From a virus, in the IMG/VR virus record IMGVR_UViG_3300035666_000051, positions 1-43,212 of that record: a stretch of DNA of 43,212 nucleotides, one strand, 5' to 3'. A program made the translations under genes and the position numbers. The number at the start of each line of letters is the position of its first letter. The first letter of the stretch is position 1. The notes beneath the pieces are model-generated. The model was not told where the DNA came from, searched no databases, and worked only from the letters and a program-made list of their open reading frames with translations. Of this stretch, positions 34,976 to 42,318 are shown in pieces.

Positions 34976-35977
34976 ATGGCAATTAAGAAAAACGATTTTA
35001 GTAATTTAAAAAAGAAGTTTTCCACTTCTGCAAAATATAAACCTCAAAGGTTCCTTGATTTAGGTCAAGACTTTTTAGATGCAGTTGGACTTCCTGGGCC
35101 AGCGATTGGACACATTAATATGTTCCTTGGTCACTCCGACACAGGTAAAACAACTGCAGCAATCAAAGCCGCAGTGGATGCTCAAAGGAAAGAAATTCTT
35201 CCAGTCTTCATCATTACCGAACAAAAGTGGAGTTTTGACCACGCAAAACTTATGGGTTTCCAATGTGAGGAAGTAGTAGATACCGAGACAGGAGAAATGG
35301 ATTGGGATGGGTTTTTCTTATTCAACAATAACTTTAGTTATATCGAACAAATTACAGACTATATAAATCAACTTTTGGATGCTCAGGAAAAAGGGGAATT
35401 GAATTATAGTCTTTGTTTTATTTGGGACTCTGTTGGTTCTGTACCATGTAAGATGACATATGAAGGTAAAGGTGGTAAACAACACAACGCTTCAGTTCTG
35501 TCAGATAAGATTGGTATGGGAATTAATCAAAGAATTTCAGGTTCTAGAAAAGCAGATACCGACTACGAAAACACACTTATTATAATCAATCAACCGTGGG
35601 TCGAACTTCCTGATAATCCATTTGGACAACCAAAAATCAAAGCGAAGGGTGGAGAATCCGTTTGGTTGAACTCATCCCTTGTATTTTTGTTTGGAAATCA
35701 AAAAGGTGCTGGTACAACAAAGATTACTGCCACCAAAGACAAAAGAACTGTAAAGTTTGCAGTCAGAAGTAAAATTTCAGTGATGAAAAACCATATCAAT
35801 GGGCTTGGATATGATGATGGAAGAATTATTGTAACACCACACGGATTTTTGGCGGGTAAAGATTCTGCAGAGGAAAAAACTTCTATTGAGGCATATAAAA
35901 AAGAATATGCTGATTATTGGAAAGATATTATAGGTGCTGAAGGCGATTTTACATTGACAGAAGAAAAAGAAGATTGA
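34976..35977 (+). CDS. uvsX: UvsX-like RecA-family recombinase
   Basis: 333 residues. Walker A is FLGHSDTGKTTAAIKA (GHSDTGKTT at 52-60) and Walker B is CFIWDSVGSV (D151). The segment RISGSRKADTDYENTLIIIN followed by NQPWVELP is the DNA-binding/nucleotide switch region. The family polymerises on ssDNA and drives strand exchange and recombination-dependent replication. UvsX of T4 has 391 residues; this one lacks part of the N-terminal self-association region and part of the C-terminus. The C-terminal end (TLTEEKED) is acidic. It is in an operon with SSB and the FEN nuclease, as expected. Confidence 0.92.
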   Translation: MAIKKNDFSNLKKKFSTSAKYKPQRFLDLGQDFLDAVGLPGPAIGHINMFLGHSDTGKTTAAIKAAVDAQRKEILPVFIITEQKWSFDHAKLMGFQCEEVVDTETGEMDWDGFFLFNNNFSYIEQITDYINQLLDAQEKGELNYSLCFIWDSVGSVPCKMTYEGKGGKQHNASVLSDKIGMGINQRISGSRKADTDYENTLIIINQPWVELPDNPFGQPKIKAKGGESVWLNSSLVFLFGNQKGAGTTKITATKDKRTVKFAVRSKISVMKNHINGLGYDDGRIIVTPHGFLAGKDSAEEKTSIEAYKKEYADYWKDIIGAEGDFTLTEEKED

Positions 35978-35997
35978 GTAACCCTTAAAAGAGGTTT

Positions 35998-36990
35998 GTG
36001 ACAAAAACACTACTTGTCGACGGAGACAATTTATTTAAAATAGGATTTCACGGGGTTAAGGACCTTTTTACGGACGGTTCTCACATAGGTGGAGTATATC
36101 ACTTCATCAATACACTTAGACGATTCTTGGAGGAGCACAATCACGATAAAGTGGTTGTATTTTGGGACGGCGACTCAAACTCATCAATAAGAAAATCTTT
36201 ATACCCACAATATAAGGCGAATAGAAGGCAGGATATGAACGAGTACAAGTACGAGTCATACCTCCAACAAAAATCTCGAGTTAAACAATACCTCGAGGAG
36301 ATATTCGTACGCCAAGTTGAGATGATTAACAACGAGGCTGATGATTTAATTGCTCACTACTGTAAAGTCGCAAAAGATGAGGACATAATAATCTTCTCAG
36401 CAGACAAAGACTTAACTCAACTCATATCTGAAAGAGTTACCATATATTCTCCAATCTCAAAACAATACTTTAAGAATGGGGATATGATAACAATCAACAA
36501 AGTTGAGATACCACATTATAACGTTTTACTTACCAAAGTTTTCACAGGAGACAAGTCCGACAATATCGATGGTATTGAAGGATTAGGGGAAAAAACTTTA
36601 TTAAAATTCTTCCCTGTTTTGCAGGAAATACCTTGTACTATGGACGAATTACTCGATATTGCACGAAATAACGAGCAAAAGAAAAAACCAAAAGCCCTTG
36701 AGAATATTTTGACTGGTAAGACAAAAAATGGTATACTTGGTGAGGAGTTCTACAACACAAACATGAAGATTGTAGACCTTGGGAATCCACTTATTACCGA
36801 TGAAGGTAAAGAACTTGTCGAACAAATATACACAGACACAATTGACCCTACAGACAGAGGATACAAAAACCTAATGAGACTTATGATGGAAGATGGTCTC
36901 TTCAAATATCTTCCAAAAAACGATGAAGCTTGGGTAAACTTCCTAAGACCATTTATGAAATTAACAAGAAAAGAAAAACGAAAGAAATGA
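35998..36990 (+). CDS. rnh: FEN-type 5'-3' exonuclease / RNase H, T4 Rnh-like
   Basis: 330 residues, starting at GTG, with AGAGG six nucleotides before it, one of few clear Shine-Dalgarno-like sites here. Metal-binding acids: D8 and D10 (LLVDGDN), D57/D59 (FWDGDS), E113/D115/D116 (NEADDL), D136/D138 (SADKDL) and D185/D188 (TGDKSDN) followed by the helix-hairpin-helix IDGIEGLGEKT. RNase H of T4 (305 residues) removes RNA primers and 5' flaps during lagging-strand synthesis. It is 20 nt after UvsX and overlaps the next gene by ATGA. All active-site acids are present, so it should be active. Confidence 0.93.
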   Translation: MTKTLLVDGDNLFKIGFHGVKDLFTDGSHIGGVYHFINTLRRFLEEHNHDKVVVFWDGDSNSSIRKSLYPQYKANRRQDMNEYKYESYLQQKSRVKQYLEEIFVRQVEMINNEADDLIAHYCKVAKDEDIIIFSADKDLTQLISERVTIYSPISKQYFKNGDMITINKVEIPHYNVLLTKVFTGDKSDNIDGIEGLGEKTLLKFFPVLQEIPCTMDELLDIARNNEQKKKPKALENILTGKTKNGILGEEFYNTNMKIVDLGNPLITDEGKELVEQIYTDTIDPTDRGYKNLMRLMMEDGLFKYLPKNDEAWVNFLRPFMKLTRKEKRKK

Positions 36991-37727
36991 TAGACTACAC
37001 TTTATCAGACAAACTAAAAGTCCAATATAGAAATGCAAAACCTTTTCCGTATATTGTGATTGATAATTTTCTACCCGAGTTTTTACTAAAAAGTTGTTTA
37101 GAAGAAATTAAAAAACACAAAAAATGGTTTTCTAACGAAGAGGAATGGGTTGAAGAATTTCAAAAAAACAAACTATATTATCCGTCAGGGATTACGGATA
37201 TGGAAGAATTTAAACAGAATCTTCCAATTACTAATATGGTTACAGATTATATGAACTCTAAACCATTTATTAAATTTTTAGAAAATCTAACAGGGTTTGA
37301 AAAATTATATAGAGACCCTATAATGTTGGGAGGGGGAATACATAAAATAAATAAAGGGGGTAAGTTATCCATCCACATTGATTATAACCAACACCCTGGT
37401 CAAAAATGGAAACGTAACTTAAACGTACTACTTTATTTAAATGAAAATTGGGAGAAAGAATGGGGTGGTAACTTGGAGTTATGGGGTGGGAACCCTTGGA
37501 AGAAAGAAATTGAGGTCGAACCTATATTCAACAGAGCGGTTATCTTTTCTATTGAAGATGCACCTCACGGACATCCAATACCATTAAACACTCCTGATGA
37601 CGTGTCAAGATATTCGTTGGCACTTTATTATTTCACCGATGAAGAAGTGAAAGACAAACACACAGTTATCTTCTACAGAGATGAAGAATTGGGAATAAAA
37701 GAAACAGACAATTTATTTAAATTTTAA
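36987..37727 (+). CDS. 2-oxoglutarate/Fe(II)-dependent dioxygenase, prolyl-4-hydroxylase-like
   Basis: 246 residues from the ATG that overlaps the RNase H stop (ATGA); a longer frame from 36930 would run inside RNase H and is less likely. The fold pattern FPYIVIDNFLPEFLLKSCLE starts typical dioxygenases. The iron triad is H130 and D132 (LSIHIDYNQHP) with a distal histidine at 194 or 196 (APHGHPI), and R208 (SRYSLALYYF) for 2-oxoglutarate. The double-stranded beta helix is evident in LNVLLYLNENWEKEWGGNLE. The substrate is unknown: proteins, nucleobases or small molecules are all possible. It is expressed with the replication genes. Confidence 0.9.
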   Translation: MIDYTLSDKLKVQYRNAKPFPYIVIDNFLPEFLLKSCLEEIKKHKKWFSNEEEWVEEFQKNKLYYPSGITDMEEFKQNLPITNMVTDYMNSKPFIKFLENLTGFEKLYRDPIMLGGGIHKINKGGKLSIHIDYNQHPGQKWKRNLNVLLYLNENWEKEWGGNLELWGGNPWKKEIEVEPIFNRAVIFSIEDAPHGHPIPLNTPDDVSRYSLALYYFTDEEVKDKHTVIFYRDEELGIKETDNLFKF

Positions 37728-37750
37728 GAAAAACGAAACACTAAAAACAA

Positions 37751-38212
37751 ATGAAAAACATGAAAGAACAAGAAATCACCAAGATGGAGTTTCTTTTGAC
37801 TCTCAACGAAAACATTGTAGTACAAAGATACTTCAATGTTAAAGGTTACAATCCTGATGCGAAAAGCTCAATTGAGTTTTATGAGTTTATCAAAGACCTT
37901 AAAGATGAGCTTCACTACTACCTCAAAATGAAAACGGTTGTTTATATGATGGACAACATGGAAGCAATCAAACATGACTCAAAAATCATGGAAACTTCTT
38001 TCACTGATGGACCTGAAGTATTCAACATTTATGTTAAAGTGGGAGACCAGACAATTTGTCATAGAATTTTTGATGGTAAAATTTTTCCTCCGAAAGTTCG
38101 TTATACGGTGGACGTAAGACCATATTTGAAAGATGTTTTGAAAAGTTTGACTGACATTTTTTCATCTGAAGAATTAAATTATCAATACTGCGAATTTGAT
38201 TTGAGGGACTAA
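37751..38212 (+). CDS. Hypothetical protein in replication operon
   Basis: 153 residues, not recognised. It starts with KEQEITKMEFLLTLNENIVVQR, has a helical region (SSIEFYEFIKDLKDELHYYL), then strands around FNIYVKVGDQTICHRIFDGK and ends in an acidic helix. No catalytic motif or membrane segment is visible. Its place between the dioxygenase and the replicative helicase suggests a replication- or nucleotide-related role. Alternative starts exist at its second or third ATG (37760 and later); the 37751 start is A-rich upstream. Confidence 0.7.
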   Translation: MKNMKEQEITKMEFLLTLNENIVVQRYFNVKGYNPDAKSSIEFYEFIKDLKDELHYYLKMKTVVYMMDNMEAIKHDSKIMETSFTDGPEVFNIYVKVGDQTICHRIFDGKIFPPKVRYTVDVRPYLKDVLKSLTDIFSSEELNYQYCEFDLRD

Positions 38213-38223
38213 TATTTAATAAA
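38212..38223 (+). promoter_or_regulatory. ATATTTAATAAA element before replicative helicase
   Basis: Identical 12-mer to the one at 33839, ending 23 nt before the helicase ATG and overlapping the stop of the previous gene. Confidence 0.5.
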
Positions 38224-38246
38224 TAGAGGGGATATATTTCGGAGTT

Positions 38247-39629
38247 ATGAATAAGAATTTTGACTACTTAGGCAACACATTTCAGATACAATTACTGAAC
38301 CAAATTATAGAAGATAAAGACTTCGCTTCATCCATTATGGATGTTATTGAGAGTTCTTACTTCGATAACAAGTATTTCAAAATTATTATTCAATTAATCA
38401 AAGAGTATTATAAAAAGTTTGAGGCTACTCCGAATTTTGAAACTTTGGAACAACTTATCAGAGCCGAAGTTACACAAGAATTTGTTGCAAAGATAGTTCT
38501 CGACACACTCAAACAAGTCAAAGACGCACCATTCGAAGGTTCACAGTTTGTCCAAGAAAAAGCACTCAAGTTTTGTAAACAACAAGAGCTTCAGAAGGCT
38601 ATGGACAAAGCCCAAAAAATTATCACAGAGGGTGACTTTGAGTCTTACGATAAAGTGGAAGGTTTAGTCCGTGAAGCTTTACAGGTGGGAGAAGTTGAGA
38701 AAAATGTCTCTGATATCTTTACGGGTTTGGAAACAGTATTGGAAGAAGACTATAGACACCCAATTCCTATGGGAGTTGCTGGTATTGACAAACTATTAAA
38801 GGGTGGATTAGCCAAAGGTGAAATTGGGGTCATACTTGCACCCACAGGTGTTGGTAAGACCACAATTTTAACCAAGATTGCCAACACCGCTTTCAATATG
38901 GGATATAATGTTCTTCAAATTTTCTTTGAGGACAATCCGAAAATAGTTCAAAGAAAACACTTCACGATTTGGACTGGTATTGCACCCGACGAGTTAGCTA
39001 ATCATAAAGAAGAGGTAATGTCCAAAATTGTCGAGATACAAGAGACGATGAAAAACAAACTTGTCTTGAAGAAACTTGCCTCTGATTCGGTGACAATGAA
39101 CCAAATCAAAAATCAAGTTAGAAAGATGATAGCTGACGGAACTAAAATCGATTTGATTTTGTTGGACTACATTGATTGTGTTCTACCTGAACAATCTGCA
39201 AAAGACGAGTGGAAAGCTGAGGGTTCTGTAATGAGAGCATTTGAAGCCATGTGTCATGAATTAAATCTTGTCGGTTGGACTGCAACTCAAGGTAACAGAA
39301 GTTCAATTTCCTCTGAAGTTGTAACTACTGACCAAATGGGCGGTTCAATTAAGAAAGCGCAAGTCGGACACGTAATCATTACAGTAGCAAAAACACTTCA
39401 ACAAAAAGAGTTGAACTTAGCAACTATAGCCATCACAAAATCCCGTTTGGGTAAAGACGGAGTTGTATTTGAAAATTGTAAATTCAATAATGAACTCCTT
39501 GAGATAGATACAGAATCCTCAGTAACATTCCTTGGATTTGAAGAACAACAAGAAGAGAAAAAAAGAGATAGAGTTAGAGAGCTACTTGAAAAAAGAAAGG
39601 CTCGTGAAAATACTCAAAACAACGTGTAA
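38247..39629 (+). CDS. 41: Replicative DNA helicase, DnaB/gp41-like
   Basis: 460 residues, close to T4 gp41 (475). An N-terminal helical domain (about 1-150, for primase/loader contact) is followed by the RecA-like motor: Walker A APTGVGKTT at 198-206, a RecA-like arginine-rich region FEDNPKIVQRKHFTIWTG, Walker B LILLDYIDCVLP (D307), the SVTMNQIKNQVRKMI element, and TATQGNRSS (sensor) plus KSRLGKDG near the C-terminus. It moves 5'-3' at the fork as a hexameric ring. The element ATATTTAATAAA is 23 nt before the start. A primase gene was not found in the window. Confidence 0.92.
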   Translation: MNKNFDYLGNTFQIQLLNQIIEDKDFASSIMDVIESSYFDNKYFKIIIQLIKEYYKKFEATPNFETLEQLIRAEVTQEFVAKIVLDTLKQVKDAPFEGSQFVQEKALKFCKQQELQKAMDKAQKIITEGDFESYDKVEGLVREALQVGEVEKNVSDIFTGLETVLEEDYRHPIPMGVAGIDKLLKGGLAKGEIGVILAPTGVGKTTILTKIANTAFNMGYNVLQIFFEDNPKIVQRKHFTIWTGIAPDELANHKEEVMSKIVEIQETMKNKLVLKKLASDSVTMNQIKNQVRKMIADGTKIDLILLDYIDCVLPEQSAKDEWKAEGSVMRAFEAMCHELNLVGWTATQGNRSSISSEVVTTDQMGGSIKKAQVGHVIITVAKTLQQKELNLATIAITKSRLGKDGVVFENCKFNNELLEIDTESSVTFLGFEEQQEEKKRDRVRELLEKRKARENTQNNV

Positions 39630-39672
39630 TTAAATATCTACTTTTTTCAAAAAAAACTTATTTTTTTTTAAT

Positions 39673-39680
39673 TAAATTTG
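39673..39680 (+). promoter_or_regulatory. Possible host-type promoter TAAATTTG before nrdJ
   Basis: Exact TAnnTTTG match in the 134-nt gap before the reductase. No clear TTG lies at the -33 distance. A GGTCG/CGACC inverted repeat with a 9-nt loop (39682-39700) follows directly. Confidence 0.45.
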
Positions 39681-39702
39681 TGGTCGATTAGTACACGACC
39701 CG

Positions 39703-39713
39703 ATATTTAATAA
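39703..39713 (+). promoter_or_regulatory. ATATTTAATAA element before nrdJ
   Basis: Third copy of the element found before SSB and helicase, 50 nt before the reductase ATG. Confidence 0.45.
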
Positions 39714-39763
39714 GAAAATCACCGATTTTTTTAATAAAAATATTCTACAAAAAAATTACAAAA

Positions 39764-41626
39764 ATGGACATTTCGAACAGAATTTTATCAGAGATTACAG
39801 TGTATATGAAGTATGCAAAGTATATCCCTGAGTTGAAGAGAAGAGAGACGTGGCAAGAGCTTGTCACAAGAAACATGGAGATGCATATCAAAAAGTTTCC
39901 ACAATTAGAAAATGAAATCAGAGAGAATTACATGTATGTTTACAAGAAACAAGTTCTTCCATCAATGAGGTCAATGCAGTTTGCAGGAAAACCAATTGAA
40001 ATTTCACCAAACAGAATTTATAACTGTGCATATGCACCTGTTGATGATTGGAGAGTTTTTTCTGAAATTATGTTTCTATTGTTAGGTGGAACAGGTGTGG
40101 GATATTCTGTTCAAAAACATCACGTAGACGCATTACCCGAAATTAGAAAACCAAGTAAAGAAAGAGGTAGAAGATGGTTGGTTGCGGATTCTATCGAGGG
40201 ATGGGCAGATGCAATTAAAGTTTTGGTTAAAACTTACTTCTTTGGTGGTTCACACATCGAATTCGATTTCAGTGATATCAGACCAAAAGGTGCGAGACTT
40301 GTTACCTCAGGTGGTAAAGCACCCGGTCCTCAACCTCTCAAAGAGTGTCTTATCAAATTAGAAGGTATTTTAGATGCAAAACAAGACGGTGACAAACTCA
40401 GACCAATTGAAGTTCATGATATGGTTTGCCATATTGCGGATGCGGTTCTTGCGGGTGGTATCAGAAGAGCGGCTTTGATTTCTTTGTTCTCAGCAACAGA
40501 TGAAGAAATGATTGGTTGTAAAAGTGGTCAATGGTGGGAACACAACCCACAAAGGGGTAGGGCTAATAACTCGGCCGTTCTTATGAGACACAAGATTACA
40601 AAGGATTACTTTATGGACCTTTGGAAAAGAATTGAAGCGAGTGGTGCTGGTGAACCAGGAATTTATTTGAGTAACGATAAAGATTGGGGAACTAACCCAT
40701 GTTGTGAAATTGCACTTCGTCCATTCCAATTCTGTAATCTTACGGAGGTGAATGTATCCAATGTTGTATCACAAGAAGACTATGAGGATAGAGTTAAAGC
40801 TGCAACATTCATCGGGACACTTCAAGCAGGTTATACTGATTTTCACTACCTCAGACCAATTTGGCAAAGAACAACTGAAAAAGACGCATTGATTGGAATT
40901 TCAATGACAGGTATTGGTTCAGGTGCGGTCTTAGGATTGAACATGAAATCAGCTGCTAAAGTAGTAAAAGAAGAAAACAAAAGAGTTGCTGAAATAATTG
41001 GAATAAATCCTGCAGCTAGAACAACAACAGTTAAACCAGCGGGAACAACATCTCTTACCCTTGGAACTTCATCAGGTATTCACGCTTGGCACAACGATTA
41101 CTATATCAGAAGAGTGAGAGTTGGTAAGAACGAAGCAATTTACAGTCATCTTAAGAGTAATCATCCTGAATTAGTAGAAGACGAATACTTCAGACCACAC
41201 GACACTGCGGTTATTGGTATTCCACAAAAATCACCAGAGGGTTCAATTCTAAGAAACGAATCACCAATTCAACTTTTAGAGAGAGTTAAAAAGGTACAAC
41301 AAGAATGGATTAAACCTGGTCATAGAAGTGGCTCAAACGCTCACAACGTATCTGCAACAGTTTCAATTCGTGAACACGAATGGCCTGCAGTAGGTGAGTG
41401 GATGTGGGAAAACAAAGAGTATTATAATGGTCTTTCTGTACTACCTTATGATGGTGGAACTTATATTCAAGCACCGTTCGAAGATTGTACCAAAGAAAAG
41501 TATGACGAATTAATGGCAACACTTAAGGACGTTGATTTATCCAAAATCGTTGAAATTGACGACAATACAGATTTGAGTGGTGAAGCGGCATGTGCTGGTG
41601 GCGCTTGTGAAGTAAAATTTGTTTAA
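39764..41626 (+). CDS. nrdJ: Class II (adenosylcobalamin-dependent) ribonucleotide reductase
   Basis: 620 residues. The pattern follows monomeric class II reductases of the Lactobacillus leichmannii type: C88 (RIYNCAYAP), the active-site NPCCEI with N311, C313 and E315, C324 (FQFCNLTEVN), and a C-terminal redox pair C610/C615 (ACAGGACEVKFV). The spacing 313-324 and 610-615 equals that of the reference enzyme's 408-419 and 731-736. Substrate-binding loops GGTGVGYSVQ and KPAGTTSLTLGTSSGIH are present. It makes deoxyribonucleotides using vitamin B12 and needs no oxygen. It is about 120 residues shorter than the reference, so an insertion domain is missing. An exact TAnnTTTG match is 83 nt upstream. 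Confidence 0.93.
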   Translation: MDISNRILSEITVYMKYAKYIPELKRRETWQELVTRNMEMHIKKFPQLENEIRENYMYVYKKQVLPSMRSMQFAGKPIEISPNRIYNCAYAPVDDWRVFSEIMFLLLGGTGVGYSVQKHHVDALPEIRKPSKERGRRWLVADSIEGWADAIKVLVKTYFFGGSHIEFDFSDIRPKGARLVTSGGKAPGPQPLKECLIKLEGILDAKQDGDKLRPIEVHDMVCHIADAVLAGGIRRAALISLFSATDEEMIGCKSGQWWEHNPQRGRANNSAVLMRHKITKDYFMDLWKRIEASGAGEPGIYLSNDKDWGTNPCCEIALRPFQFCNLTEVNVSNVVSQEDYEDRVKAATFIGTLQAGYTDFHYLRPIWQRTTEKDALIGISMTGIGSGAVLGLNMKSAAKVVKEENKRVAEIIGINPAARTTTVKPAGTTSLTLGTSSGIHAWHNDYYIRRVRVGKNEAIYSHLKSNHPELVEDEYFRPHDTAVIGIPQKSPEGSILRNESPIQLLERVKKVQQEWIKPGHRSGSNAHNVSATVSIREHEWPAVGEWMWENKEYYNGLSVLPYDGGTYIQAPFEDCTKEKYDELMATLKDVDLSKIVEIDDNTDLSGEAACAGGACEVKFV

Positions 41627-41826
41627 TGAAAGAAAGTAAAAACGATAGTCAAAGGGAGAAGTCAAAACTTCTCCCTTCTGATTTTTACATGGAGAATGGA
41701 CGAAAAGTTATGACCGAATCTTATCATTTGAGTAGGGGATACTGTTGCGGTTCAGGATGTAGACATTGTCCATTTGAACGGAAAGCAATTAAAGGGAATA
41801 CAACTTTAATTAAAAAAACACCGTAG
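41626..41826 (+). CDS. Small cysteine-rich protein, DUF5522-like
   Basis: 66 residues. The C-terminal half MENGRKVMTESYHLSRGYCC followed by GSGCRHCPFERK fits the DUF5522 pattern (Y....G..V.T..+L..RG.CCG.GCRHCP). The four cysteines and the histidine of YCCGSGCRHC probably bind a metal, most likely zinc; this is a property inferred from the motif. The family has no known function; I recall it as common in Bacteroidota, which supports that host. The ATG overlaps the reductase stop (TAATG), so it is translated with the reductase and might assist it, for example as a redox or metal partner. Confidence 0.82.
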   Translation: MKESKNDSQREKSKLLPSDFYMENGRKVMTESYHLSRGYCCGSGCRHCPFERKAIKGNTTLIKKTP

Positions 41827-41835
41827 TATATTTAT
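41827..41835 (+). promoter_or_regulatory. Late-type element TATATTTAT, 4 nt before gp25 ATG
   Basis: Exactly 4 nt before ATG 41840. The element includes the upstream in-frame ATG at 41834, which argues for 41840 as the real start. Confidence 0.65.
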
Positions 41836-41839
41836 GTTT

Positions 41840-42313
41840 ATGGCAGAAGGTGTTACTTATGGTTTGAAATTTCCTTTTGAGGATTCACTTAGAGGTGATT
41901 ATCTTAGACTGACAGAATTTGAATCACAACAAATCAGGGCAGATTTGATTTTTCTACTTCTAACTAGAAAGGGTTCAAGATATTATTTACCTGAATTTGG
42001 AACAAGACTTTATGAGTTCATATTTGAACCTAATGACGGGTTGACCTTCCAAGCAATTGAGTCAGACATACGTGATTCAATAAATCAATTTATGCCAAAT
42101 CTCCTTGTAAATCAAATAACTATTGAACCCGCAGACCAATCTGTTGAGGTTAATAGTATTAATGAACAACCCATTTCAAGTGACCCAAGACTTACGGACA
42201 TTTATAGAGTACCTGGGAAAGGTACAGGAGAATATACGGCAAAAATAAAAATAGATTATTCAGTCAATGCACAAACCTTTGCACAGAGTGATTTTGTAAT
42301 AATCAATATTTAA
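41840..42313 (+). CDS. 25: Baseplate wedge protein, gp25-like
   Basis: 157 residues from the ATG at 41840 (a second in-frame ATG lies 6 nt earlier inside the promoter element, and I think it is not used). The pattern LTEFESQQIRADLIFLLLTR, KGSRYYLPEFGTRLYEFIFE, IESDIRDSINQFMPNL and NQITIEPADQ is that of gp25/GpW-type lysozyme-like wedge proteins, with the conserved PEFGTRL. gp25 nucleates sheath assembly at the baseplate. TATATTTAT lies exactly 4 nt before this ATG. The next gene is a gp6-like wedge, as expected for a baseplate operon. Confidence 0.92.
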   Translation: MAEGVTYGLKFPFEDSLRGDYLRLTEFESQQIRADLIFLLLTRKGSRYYLPEFGTRLYEFIFEPNDGLTFQAIESDIRDSINQFMPNLLVNQITIEPADQSVEVNSINEQPISSDPRLTDIYRVPGKGTGEYTAKIKIDYSVNAQTFAQSDFVIINI

Positions 42314-42318
42314 AAGAA

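Noticed and set aside
36930-36986. 19-codon extension of the dioxygenase
   Set aside because: Lies within the RNase H gene in another frame; the ATGA overlap at 36987 is the usual coupling here.
39715-39730. AAAATC-ACC-GATTTT followed by T run as a terminator
   Set aside because: Six AT-rich base pairs with a 3-nt loop are too weak, and it lies downstream of the presumed nrdJ promoter elements.
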